From contig CAWCBE010000001.1 in assembly GCA_963793825.1 (NCBI GenBank), positions 175,288 to 239,287 of the forward strand: DNA of 64,000 nt. The letters run 5' to 3'. The position numbers and the translations under genes were made by a program. How positions within the stretch are numbered: position 1 is the first letter of the stretch; every line of letters begins with the position of its first letter. Shown here piece after piece: positions 1 through 8,263 of the stretch. The stretch is from RYN-230 sp963793825. GTDB taxonomy: Bacteria; Actinomycetota; Actinomycetes; Streptosporangiales; Streptosporangiaceae. Below the pieces are notes generated by a model that was not told the origin of the DNA, searched no databases, and saw only the letters and a program-made list of their open reading frames with translations.

Positions 1-64
1 GCGATCGACCACAATGGCGGCTGGGCGCTGGTAACGTCTCGCGTCGAGGGAAGGACGGTGTCGC

Positions 65-2071
65 GTGGATCGGTGCGCGCTGTTCGTGGACGCGGGCTAC
101 GTGCTGGCGGATGGCGCGATGGCCGTCCACGGAACCCGCCACCGAGAGTCCGTATCCTGGGATTACGCCGGCCTTCTCCAGTTCCTGGGGAACATTGCCC
201 GGGAGCGGACGAGCCTCCCGTTGCTGCGTTGCTACTGGTACGAGGCAACGGTTGAGGGACGCCGCACATCCGAGCATGACGCCCTCGCCGACCTGCCCGG
301 GCTGAAGCTGCGGCTGGGCCGGATGCGCCCGGGCCGGCGGGAGGGCGTGGAGGGCGAGATCCGCCGCGACCTGACCACCCTGGCGCGGAACAACGCGATC
401 AGCGACGCACTGCTGGTCAGCGCCGAGGAGGACCTGGCCCAGGTCGTCGCGGACGTGCAGGACCTGGGCATCCGGGTGCTCATCGTGCACATCACCGTCG
501 GCGGCAACTGGACCATCTCCCGCAGCCTCCGGCAGGAATGTGACGACATCATCGAGATCGGCGAAGCGCACCTGCGGCCGTACACCGAGCTGGTGTCCGG
601 GCCCGAGGCGCTCACCGCGGGGGAGCCCTACCAGCTGGCGGTGACCGCTGGCCGGGCGCTGACCAACGGGCACGGGCCGGTCGTTGGCCCGCTCGGTAAC
701 CAGGCCCTGGCGGCGGGGGCGCCGCCCGCCCCGCCGGCCATCTACACCGCGCCCGTGGTAGCCGAGTACCAGCGCGCGGCACAGCCGATGGCCAGTGCCC
801 CGCAGGCGCCCCCGCTGCCCCGGCGGGAACACTCCGGATCCATCGGGCGCCCGGACATGCCCAGCGCCCGCGGCCGTGGCGAGCGGTCAGGTGCCGCTGC
901 CCTGCCGGCCGCCTCCGGCGGCCTGGCAGACCCGCTCGGCCAGGCGGGGATGACGCCGCAGCGGGGGCAGGACCAGGCGGCCCCGGTGCGCGGGCAGCAG
1001 GATGCCGCCGGCCAGCAGCGGATGCCCGCTGCGCAGCCGCCCGGGCAGCAGCAGGACGGGCCGGGTCAGCAGCCGCCCATGAATCCTCAGGGCCTGGCGG
1101 GCCAGCCACGCATGGCGGATACCTTCCCGGCTGCGGCCATGCCATCTCAGCAGCAGGTGCCGGGACAGCCCAGCATGCCGGGACAGCCCGCCGCCGGGCA
1201 CCCGGGGATGACCAGCCAGCCGCCGATGCCGGGCCAGCAGTTGCCGGGGCAGCCGGGCATGCCCGGGCCGGCCCAGCCGCCCATGCCCGCCCAGCCGCCC
1301 GTGCCCGGCCAGCAGGGCATGGGCGGGCAGCAGGGCATGCCGGGCCCGCCGAGCCTCAGCGGCCAGCCCAGCCCGGGCCTGCACGCCGCCCCGGGCATGC
1401 ACGCCGCCCCGGGCATGCAGTCGGGACCGCCGTCGCCCGGGCTGCCCGATCCGCGGGTGCGCGGGGCCCATGCTCAGCAGCCCGGGGGGGATCAAGGCGC
1501 CAGCCCGTACCAGGCTCCGCCGGCCGGCCCAGCAGGGTCGTTCCGCGGCCCGGCGCAGGACATGCCCGCGGCCAACGGGGTGCCGCGGCAGCCGGTGCCC
1601 AGCTCTCCGGGCCTGCCGGGCGGGCAGCCGGGCCTGCCGGGCTCTTCCCGTCCGTACCAGCCGGGCCCGTACGGTGCGGTGCCCCCCGAACAGCTCATGC
1701 CCGGGCAGTTCCCGTCCTCCCCCGCCGCGGGCCCGGCCGGCGGCCCCGCCTACGTGCCCCCCCAGGGGTCTTACAACGGGCCGCAACCCGCCACCCCCGG
1801 GGCTCCTGTCCCCCCGGGCCAGGCACTCCCCCTCGCCGACGCGGTCCAGGCCGCTCACGCCGAGGGATTTGAATTTGGTCAGTCGGTGGCTCGCGAAGCC
1901 CCGGCGCTCTGGCTGGAGGCCGTACTTGCCCGTAAGCCGCGCATGCCCTCAGATCTGGAAGCAAGGCTGCTGCAGGACTCAGCGCTGCCCATCGACTCGC
2001 TCCTGCACGACGAGACCCGGCATGCGCTCCGGCGCGGCTTCTGGGATGCCTTGGAGCGTTCGCGCCGATAG
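65..2071 (+). CDS. NYN-domain protein with long Pro/Gln/Gly-rich linker
   Basis: A 668-aa protein starting at GTG. Residues about 1-180 look like a NYN/LabA (PIN-like) domain: an early acidic motif FVDAGYVL, then a strand/helix pattern with a conserved Asp-rich part (ISDALLVSAEEDLAQ). Families with this fold are often metal-dependent RNases, so an RNA-processing role is possible. Residues about 200-590 are low-complexity repeats built from PGQP, GMPG and PAQPP, probably a disordered linker. The last 80 residues form an ordered helical domain (LADAVQAAHAEGFEFGQSV) that seems to be a separate conserved module. The next gene starts 12 bp downstream on the same strand. The NYN call is good; substrate and function are unknown. 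Confidence 0.8.
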   Translation: MDRCALFVDAGYVLADGAMAVHGTRHRESVSWDYAGLLQFLGNIARERTSLPLLRCYWYEATVEGRRTSEHDALADLPGLKLRLGRMRPGRREGVEGEIRRDLTTLARNNAISDALLVSAEEDLAQVVADVQDLGIRVLIVHITVGGNWTISRSLRQECDDIIEIGEAHLRPYTELVSGPEALTAGEPYQLAVTAGRALTNGHGPVVGPLGNQALAAGAPPAPPAIYTAPVVAEYQRAAQPMASAPQAPPLPRREHSGSIGRPDMPSARGRGERSGAAALPAASGGLADPLGQAGMTPQRGQDQAAPVRGQQDAAGQQRMPAAQPPGQQQDGPGQQPPMNPQGLAGQPRMADTFPAAAMPSQQQVPGQPSMPGQPAAGHPGMTSQPPMPGQQLPGQPGMPGPAQPPMPAQPPVPGQQGMGGQQGMPGPPSLSGQPSPGLHAAPGMHAAPGMQSGPPSPGLPDPRVRGAHAQQPGGDQGASPYQAPPAGPAGSFRGPAQDMPAANGVPRQPVPSSPGLPGGQPGLPGSSRPYQPGPYGAVPPEQLMPGQFPSSPAAGPAGGPAYVPPQGSYNGPQPATPGAPVPPGQALPLADAVQAAHAEGFEFGQSVAREAPALWLEAVLARKPRMPSDLEARLLQDSALPIDSLLHDETRHALRRGFWDALERSRR

Positions 2072-2083
2072 CATGGTTTCCCC

Positions 2084-2785
2084 GTGACTGAGTTCGTTCG
2101 CGGCGTTGGAACCGGTCCCTGGCTGGGTACGTCCGGTGACGTGGTGCTGCTGACTCGTGACCTCTTCGATGCGATTGAGTTCGACGCTGCTTTCACCGGC
2201 GATCACCGGGCGGCCGCCGAGCAGATGATCAGTCTGGCCGTTACGGGCACGCAGACGCACGAGTTTCCCCGGGCCGAGGCGTACCTGCGGGCCGGGGAGC
2301 AGTGGCTGCTCGCGGACAACCCGGCCGCGGCGGCGGAGGGGTTCCAGCGCGCTCTGGACGACGGGGGCCCCGTCTTCGTTGATCCGCGGGTACCGCTCGC
2401 CCGTGCCCTGTTCATGATGGACCGGCCGTCCGAGGCGGAAGCGCTCATCCGGCAGCTCGAGCGGGAGCAGCCCGCCGATCCCCGCATCTACGACCTGGTG
2501 GCCGAGCTCCTGATGGAGCGGTCCGACCTGACTAGCGCGCTGCGCTGGGTGACGACCGGGGTCGGGCTGTGCCTGGGCCGGCTGGGCGCGGGCTGGGATG
2601 CCGGGATGGCTGTCCCGGCCCCCGGCCGCGCGCAGTCCTCAGCCAGGGGCGACCCCAGCGAGCTGCGGCTCCTGCTGACCTTGCGGTTCCGGATCCGCAA
2701 CGACCTGGGGCTGCCCGAGGACGATTACGACAAGCTGCTCGACGAGCTCCCGTCCGGGCCGCCGACCCCGGCCGGGGACAGCTGA
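2084..2785 (+). CDS. Tetratricopeptide-like protein
   Basis: A 233-aa soluble protein with a GTG start 12 bp after the NYN gene, so probably co-transcribed with it. The centre shows TPR-like helix pairs: AEAYLRAGEQWLLADNPAAA, then RVPLARALFMMDRPSEAEAL, then IYDLVAELLMERSDLTSAL. No catalytic motif is visible. The C-terminus (DDYDKLLDELPSGPP) overlaps the 3' end of convergent clpB by about 60 bp. It could act as a protein-interaction adaptor. The position beside the chaperone operon is suggestive but does not establish a role. Confidence 0.75.
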   Translation: MTEFVRGVGTGPWLGTSGDVVLLTRDLFDAIEFDAAFTGDHRAAAEQMISLAVTGTQTHEFPRAEAYLRAGEQWLLADNPAAAAEGFQRALDDGGPVFVDPRVPLARALFMMDRPSEAEALIRQLEREQPADPRIYDLVAELLMERSDLTSALRWVTTGVGLCLGRLGAGWDAGMAVPAPGRAQSSARGDPSELRLLLTLRFRIRNDLGLPEDDYDKLLDELPSGPPTPAGDS

Positions 2786-5394
2786 CCCCGGCGCACCGTC
2801 AGCGCATCCGAGGCGGTATCGAGGTCCACCACGACCTGGTCCCCATCGCTCACCGCGCCGGACAGCAGGGCCCGGGCGAGCTGGTCACCGATGGCCGACT
2901 GGATGAGCCGGCGCAGCGGCCGGGCGCCGTAGATCGGGTCGAACCCGGTCAGCGCCAGCCATTCCCGGGCCGCCGGCGAGACGGACAGGGTGAGCCGGCG
3001 GTCGGCCAGCCGCCTGGCCAGGCGTGCGACCTGCAAATCGACGATCCTGCTCAGTTCCTCGGTGGACAGCGCGTCGAACAGGATGACGTCGTCCAGCCGG
3101 TTCAGGAACTCAGGCTTGAACGTCGCCTGGACCACCTTCATCACCGCGTCCCGCTTCGCCGCCTCGCTGAGCGCCGGGTCGGCGATGAACTGCGAGCCCA
3201 GGTTCGAGGTGAGGATCAGGATCGTGTTCCGGAAGTCCACCGTCCGGCCCTGCCCGTCGGTGAGCCGGCCGTCATCCAGCACCTGGAGCAGGATGTCGAA
3301 AACCTCCGGGTGTGCCTTCTCCACCTCGTCCAGCAGCACCACGCAGTACGGGCGCCGCCGGACAACCTCGGTCAGCTGCCCGCCCTCCTCATACCCCACG
3401 TAGCCGGGCGGGGCGCCGACGAGCCGGGCCACGGAATGCTTCTCGCTGTACTCGCTCATGTCGATGCGGACCATGGCCCGCTCGTCGTCGAACAGGAACT
3501 CGGCCAGCGCCTTGGCCAGCTCGGTCTTGCCAACCCCGGTCGGGCCGAGGAACAGGAAGGAGCCAGTCGGCCGGTCCGGGTCGGCCACGCCCGCCCGTGA
3601 TCGCCGGACGGCGTCGGACACGGCCTGGACGGCCCGGCCCTGGCCAATGATGCGGCCGGCCAGCTCCTCCTCCATCCGCAGCAGCTTGCCGGTCTCGCCT
3701 TCCAGCAGCCGTCCGGCTGGGATGCCGGTCCACGCGGAGACCACGTCGGCCACGTCGTCCGGGCCGACCTCCTCCTTCACCATCGGGGCCTCGGTGCCGC
3801 CGGCCCCGGCCGGGCCGGTGCCCGGTTCCGCGGCGGCCGCACTGGCCGCCGCGGCCAGCTCCGCCTCCACCGCCGGGACCTCGCCGTACATGATCCGCGA
3901 GGCGGTGGCAAAATCGGCATCCCGCTGGGCCCGCTCGGCCTGCCCCCGGAGGTCATCGATCCGCTGCTTCAGCTCGCCGACCCGGTTCAGGCTGGACTTC
4001 TCCCGGTCCCACCGGGCCAGCAGGGCGGTCAGCTGCTCCTGCCGGTCGGCCAGGTCAGCCCGGAGCCGCTCCAGCCGCTCCTTGCTGGCCGGGTCGCCTT
4101 CCCGGGCCAGGGCCATTTCCTGCATCTTCATCCGGTCCACCGACCGCTGCAGCTCATCGATCTCCTCCGGCCGGGAGTCGATCTCCATCCGCAGCCGGGA
4201 GGCCGCCTCGTCGATGAGGTCGATGGCCTTGTCCGGCAGGAACCGGGCGGTGATGTAGCGGTCCGACAAGGCCGCCGCGGCGACCAGGGCAGCGTCCGAT
4301 ATCTGCACCTTGTGGTGCGCCTCGTACCGGCCCTTGAGCCCGCGGAGGATGGCAATCGTGTCCTCCACCGACGGCTCGCCGACGAAGACCTGCTGGAACC
4401 GGCGCTCCAGGGCCGCGTCCTTCTCGATCCGCTCGCGGAACTCATCCATAGTGGTGGCGCCCACCATGCGCAGCTCGCCGCGGGCCAGCATCGGCTTGAG
4501 CATGTTGCCCGCGTCCATGGCGCCCTCCGCGGCGCCGGCCCCGACCACCGTATGCAGCTCGTCGATGAACGTGATGACCTGGCCCTCGCTCTGCCGGATC
4601 TCGTTGAGCACGGCCTTGAGGCGTTCCTCGAATTCGCCGCGGTACTTCGCGCCGGCCACCATGGCCCCCAGGTCGAGGGCGACCAGCCGCTTGCCGCGCA
4701 GCGACTCGGGCACGTCATCATCCACGATGCGCTGGGCCAGCCCCTCGACCACCGCGGTCTTGCCCACGCCGGGCTCGCCGATCAGCACGGGGTTGTTCTT
4801 GGTCCGGCGGGAGAGCACCTGGATCACCCGGCGGATCTCCGCGTCACGGCCGATCACCGGGTCGAGTGCGCCGTCCCGGGCCAGCTGGGTGAGGTCGATG
4901 CCGTACTTTTCCAGCGCCTGGTAGGTCCCCTCCGGGTCTTCCGTGGTGACCCGCGCGTGCCCGCGGACCTTCTCGAACGCGCCCAGCAGCTCGTCCGGGC
5001 CGGCCCCGGCCCGGCGCAGCAAGTCGGCCGCCTGGCCCCCGTCGGCGGCCAGGCCGACCAGCAGGTGCTCGGTGGACACGTACTCGTCGTCTAGTTCGCG
5101 GGCCCGCTTCGCCGCGGTGGCCAGGGTGGCCAGCAGCGGGCGCGCCATGTCAGGGGCGCTGACCGTGGTGCCCGCCGCCTTGGGCAGCCGGGAGATCAGC
5201 GTGTCGGCGCTGCTCAGGATGGCCTGCGGGTCGGCTCCGACGGCACGCAGCAGCGGTGCCGCGGTGCCGCCCTCCTGGCCGACCAGGGCGGCCAGCAGGT
5301 GCAGTGGCTCGACGTGCGGGTTGCCGCCGGTCGTCGCCCGCCGCACGGCGGCGGAGAGCGCGTCCTGGCTCTTACGGGTGAGCTTGTCGTCCAT
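2725..5394 (-). CDS. clpB: ATP-dependent disaggregase ClpB (Hsp100)
   Basis: An 889-aa Hsp100/ClpB that dissolves protein aggregates together with DnaK, DnaJ and GrpE. Domain order is complete: N-terminal Clp repeat domain (about 1-145), first AAA+ module with Walker A GEPGVGKT, a coiled-coil middle domain (about 400-520, DRMKMQEMALAREGDPAS), second AAA+ module with Walker A GPTGVGKT and a VLLDEVEKAHP Walker B, and a C-terminal D2-small domain. It is the last gene of dnaK-grpE-dnaJ-hspR-clpB, 89 bp after hspR. No HAIR box is seen directly in front of it, so it probably depends on the dnaK promoter or on a promoter inside hspR. A glycine/serine-rich tail of about 25 residues overlaps the convergent TPR gene. 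Confidence 0.97.
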   Translation of the reverse strand: MDDKLTRKSQDALSAAVRRATTGGNPHVEPLHLLAALVGQEGGTAAPLLRAVGADPQAILSSADTLISRLPKAAGTTVSAPDMARPLLATLATAAKRARELDDEYVSTEHLLVGLAADGGQAADLLRRAGAGPDELLGAFEKVRGHARVTTEDPEGTYQALEKYGIDLTQLARDGALDPVIGRDAEIRRVIQVLSRRTKNNPVLIGEPGVGKTAVVEGLAQRIVDDDVPESLRGKRLVALDLGAMVAGAKYRGEFEERLKAVLNEIRQSEGQVITFIDELHTVVGAGAAEGAMDAGNMLKPMLARGELRMVGATTMDEFRERIEKDAALERRFQQVFVGEPSVEDTIAILRGLKGRYEAHHKVQISDAALVAAAALSDRYITARFLPDKAIDLIDEAASRLRMEIDSRPEEIDELQRSVDRMKMQEMALAREGDPASKERLERLRADLADRQEQLTALLARWDREKSSLNRVGELKQRIDDLRGQAERAQRDADFATASRIMYGEVPAVEAELAAAASAAAAEPGTGPAGAGGTEAPMVKEEVGPDDVADVVSAWTGIPAGRLLEGETGKLLRMEEELAGRIIGQGRAVQAVSDAVRRSRAGVADPDRPTGSFLFLGPTGVGKTELAKALAEFLFDDERAMVRIDMSEYSEKHSVARLVGAPPGYVGYEEGGQLTEVVRRRPYCVVLLDEVEKAHPEVFDILLQVLDDGRLTDGQGRTVDFRNTILILTSNLGSQFIADPALSEAAKRDAVMKVVQATFKPEFLNRLDDVILFDALSTEELSRIVDLQVARLARRLADRRLTLSVSPAAREWLALTGFDPIYGARPLRRLIQSAIGDQLARALLSGAVSDGDQVVVDLDTASDALTVRRGQLSPAGVGGPDGSSSSSLS

Positions 5395-5436
5395 GATTGC
5401 TTTCTGGATCGTCGGGATCCGGTGTTATTCGGTTGG

Positions 5437-5487
5437 TGCCGCCCGGGTCAGCCCCGGTGGCTACGTGGTGGATGCCGCCCGGGTCAG
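5437..5487. repeat. Two 15-bp direct repeats between hspR and clpB
   Basis: The sequence TGCCGCCCGGGTCAG occurs at 5437-5451 and again at 5473-5487, 36 bp apart, spanning the hspR stop and the hspR-clpB gap. It does not resemble a HAIR box. It may be a local duplication or a binding site of unknown meaning. Confidence 0.5.
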
Positions 5488-6095
5488 GCCGGGCGGCCAG
5501 GTCGCGGGCGATCAGGCCCGGGGAGCTCACGGTCGGCCCGGGCCGCCTTGGCGTCCGCCGGCTCGAGGCGCCCGGCGCTGGCGGCGGCCTCACCGCCATC
5601 ACGGGACCGCCCGGTCAACGGGATGGCCGGGCGGTGCACCGTCTCCTGCCCCGGCCCGGCCGCCTGGCCGCCCGGGCTGGCGGCCGCCTGCCGGCGGACC
5701 GGCACGAGCTGGGCGCTGCCCGCCCGGCTGCGGAGCAGCCCGGCCAGCCGGGCCGCTACCGCACGAGTCGATTCCAGCTCCATCCGCAGCTGGGCCACTT
5801 CGGCGCTGGCCTCGGCGAGGCGCTGCTGGTGGTGCCGCAGCTGTTCGTCGAGTTCCAGGATCCGCTTGATCCCGGACAGGTTCACGCCCTCCTCCTGGGA
5901 GAGCCGCTGCACTTCGCGCAGGGCCAGCACGTCGCGGAGCGAGTACCGGCGGCCGCGGCCGGTGGACCGTCCCGGCGACACCAGGCCGAGCCGGTCATAC
6001 GCCCGGAGCGTCTGCGGATGCAGGCCGGCCAGCTGGGCCGCCACGGAGATGACGTATACGGGCGTGTCGTCGGAAACGTCGAACGGGCTGCTCAT
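5484..6095 (-). CDS. hspR: MerR-family heat-shock repressor HspR
   Basis: A 203-aa MerR-type regulator. The N-terminal 80 residues hold the winged helix (VYVISVAAQLAGLHPQTLRA, then GRRYSLRDVLALREVQRL) and the HspR-typical SQEEGVNLSGIKRILELD, followed by a coiled coil (EQLRHHQQRLAEASAEVAQL). HspR represses dnaK operons by binding HAIR inverted repeats, with DnaK as co-repressor. It lies between dnaJ and clpB, so it controls its own synthesis through the two HAIR boxes upstream of dnaK. The protein is about 50 residues longer than usual because of an Arg/Pro/Ala-rich C-terminal tail (about 115-203). Confidence 0.95.
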   Translation of the reverse strand: MSSPFDVSDDTPVYVISVAAQLAGLHPQTLRAYDRLGLVSPGRSTGRGRRYSLRDVLALREVQRLSQEEGVNLSGIKRILELDEQLRHHQQRLAEASAEVAQLRMELESTRAVAARLAGLLRSRAGSAQLVPVRRQAAASPGGQAAGPGQETVHRPAIPLTGRSRDGGEAAASAGRLEPADAKAARADRELPGPDRPRPGRPA

Positions 6096-6140
6096 CGGGT
6101 CACCTCCGCATCCCCGCTCGAGGCGTGCCGGGCCGGCATG

Positions 6141-7316
6141 TCAACTACTCCTCGCCCGCTGCAGCAGGTCATCGCGCGGGTCCTGGCCGGCGGTCGCCTC
6201 CCGGAACGCCTCCAGCGCGGTCCTGGCCTGGCTGCTCACATGCTGCGGCACCTGAACCTGCACGGTGACCAGCAGATCCCCGTTGGTCCCGTCCGTTCTC
6301 CGCACGCCCTTGCCGCGGACCCGGAAGGTACGGCCGTTCGGGGTGCCGGCCGGGATCCGGACACTGACCGGGGCGCCGCGGTGTGCCGGCACCTTGATCT
6401 CCGCACCCAGTGTCGCCTCCGGGAACGTCACCGGCACGGTGACGGTGAGGTTGTGCCCGGACCGGCCGAAGACCGGGTGCGGGGTGACGTGCACCCGCAC
6501 GTAGAGGTCTCCGGCGGGCCCGCCCCGCTCGCCGGGAGCGCCCTTTCCCTTGAGCTTGATCCGCTGGCCGTCGGCCACGCCCGCCGGGATCCGAGCCTGG
6601 ATGGTACGGGTGCTCATCGCCCGGCCACTGCCCGAGCACACCGGGCACGGGTCATCGACCACCAGCCCGCGGCCGCGGCATTCATGGCACGGCTCAGAGA
6701 ACGCGAAGCTGCCCAGGTTCTTGCTCTCCTGGCCGGTGCCCTCGCAGTTCGGGCACACCCGGGGCACGGTGCCTGCCTTGGCGCCGGTGCCCCGGCAGGT
6801 CGGGCACGGTCCCTCCCCGGCCAGCCGGAGGCTGACCGTGACGCCTTCCAGCGCGTCACTGAATGACAGGGAGGTCTCGGTCTCGACATCGGCGCCGCGC
6901 CGTGGGCGGGCGGTGGCGGTCCGGCCGCCACCGCGGCCGAACACGCCCCCGAGTATGTCCCCCAGACCGCCACCTGCGTTGCCGCCGGCGGTGTTGCCGG
7001 CGCCGAACAGGTCGCCAAGGTCGAAGCCGCCGAACCCGCCGCCGGCCTGGTCGCCCGGGCCGGGGCGCCGGAACCCGCCGCCGAACATCGAGCGCGCGTC
7101 GTCGTATTCCTTGCGCCGCTTGCTGTCAGACAGCGTGTTGTAAGCCTCGGAGATCTCCTTGAACCGCTCCTCGGCCTTGCTGTCACCCTTGTTCGCATCC
7201 GGGTGGAACTGGCGGGCCAGCTTGCGGTACGACTTCTTGATCTCGTCGGCGCTGGCCGTCTTGGAGACGCCCAGGACCTTGTAGTAGTCCTTCTCGAGGA
7301 AGTCCTTCGTGCTCAC
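6141..7316 (-). CDS. dnaJ: Co-chaperone DnaJ (Hsp40)
   Basis: A 391-aa type I DnaJ that stimulates DnaK ATPase and delivers unfolded clients. It has a J domain at residues about 9-75 with the HPD motif (RQFHPDANKG), a Gly/Phe-rich region (FGGGFRRPGPGDQAGGGFGG), four zinc-binding CxxCxGxG units (CPTCRGTG, CPNCEGTG, CHECRGRG, CPVCSGSG) and the two C-terminal beta domains. The GTG start at 7316 lies 20 bp after grpE. hspR follows 45 bp downstream. Confidence 0.97.
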   Translation of the reverse strand: MSTKDFLEKDYYKVLGVSKTASADEIKKSYRKLARQFHPDANKGDSKAEERFKEISEAYNTLSDSKRRKEYDDARSMFGGGFRRPGPGDQAGGGFGGFDLGDLFGAGNTAGGNAGGGLGDILGGVFGRGGGRTATARPRRGADVETETSLSFSDALEGVTVSLRLAGEGPCPTCRGTGAKAGTVPRVCPNCEGTGQESKNLGSFAFSEPCHECRGRGLVVDDPCPVCSGSGRAMSTRTIQARIPAGVADGQRIKLKGKGAPGERGGPAGDLYVRVHVTPHPVFGRSGHNLTVTVPVTFPEATLGAEIKVPAHRGAPVSVRIPAGTPNGRTFRVRGKGVRRTDGTNGDLLVTVQVQVPQHVSSQARTALEAFREATAGQDPRDDLLQRARSS

Positions 7317-7336
7317 TTACTACCTCTCCCCGGGGG

Positions 7337-8263
7337 TTAGTTGTTTCCCGCCGGAGTTCCCCGTGACTGGCCTGGGCCGGTGCCGTGGTCAGCAGGCGAT
7401 GGCTCGCCCGGGCCGCCCGGCCCATCGCCGGGCTCGGCCACCGCTACCCTGGCCGGCCGGACGATCCGGTCGCCCACCCGGTACCCGGGCTGCAGGATCT
7501 GGACAGCCGTCGGCTCGGTCACGTCGGGCGAATAGGAGTGCATGAGCGCCTCGTGCACCCGGGGATCGAATGGCTCCCCGGCGTCACCGAAGCTCTCCAG
7601 CCCCAGCTTGGCGGCGATCGCCTCCAGCGATTCCCCGACGGACTTGAACCCGCCGGTGAGCTCGCCGTGCTCCCGGGCCCGGCCGATGTCGTCCAGTACC
7701 GGCAGCAGCGCGCTGAGCACGTTGGCCAGGGCCTGCTCCCGCACCGCCAGCCGGTCCCGCTCGACGCGCTTGCGGTAGTTGGCGTACTCGGCCTGCAGCC
7801 GCTGCAGGTCAGCGGTGCGCTCCGCGAGCCGGGCGGCGAGCCCGGTGCCGTCCGGGCCATCCGGCGCGCCCGGGCCGCCCAGCGGCCCGGGCGGGACCGG
7901 AGTGGCGGCCCCCGGTCCCTGGCCAGGCTGCGCGGGACCTGCCGGTTCCCCGGCGGCCGGCCCTGGCCCGCCCGGGGGCGGTCCCGCCGGAGCCGGGGTC
8001 TGCGGGCCGCCCGGGGGCGGGCCGCCCGGCGCCGGGGGCGGGCCGCCGGCAGCGCCGCCTGCCGGCTGCGCTGCCGCGGGCCGTCCCCCGGTGCCGCCCG
8101 GCTTGGACGCCGCGTGCCGGCCCGGCCGGGGCTTCCCGGGCACGCGGGAGTCCGGCTCACGCCGGCCCTGCTGGCCTGGATCCCTGACCTGGCCCGTCAC
8201 CGGGTCGATGCGCCTGAGGTCACGGATCACCGGCCCTGCATTGGTGTCCTCTGGCGAGTTCAT
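7337..8263 (-). CDS. grpE: Nucleotide exchange factor GrpE
   Basis: A 308-aa GrpE that releases ADP from DnaK. The conserved part is C-terminal: a long coiled coil (ADLQRLQAEYANYRKRVERD) and the beta-domain (AVQILQPGYRVGDRIVRPARV). The first 140 residues are a Pro/Gly/Ala-rich extension much longer than in typical GrpE proteins of about 200 aa, and are probably disordered. The start ATG overlaps the dnaK stop by one base (TGATG), implying translational coupling. Confidence 0.95.
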   Translation of the reverse strand: MNSPEDTNAGPVIRDLRRIDPVTGQVRDPGQQGRREPDSRVPGKPRPGRHAASKPGGTGGRPAAAQPAGGAAGGPPPAPGGPPPGGPQTPAPAGPPPGGPGPAAGEPAGPAQPGQGPGAATPVPPGPLGGPGAPDGPDGTGLAARLAERTADLQRLQAEYANYRKRVERDRLAVREQALANVLSALLPVLDDIGRAREHGELTGGFKSVGESLEAIAAKLGLESFGDAGEPFDPRVHEALMHSYSPDVTEPTAVQILQPGYRVGDRIVRPARVAVAEPGDGPGGPGEPSPADHGTGPGQSRGTPAGNN

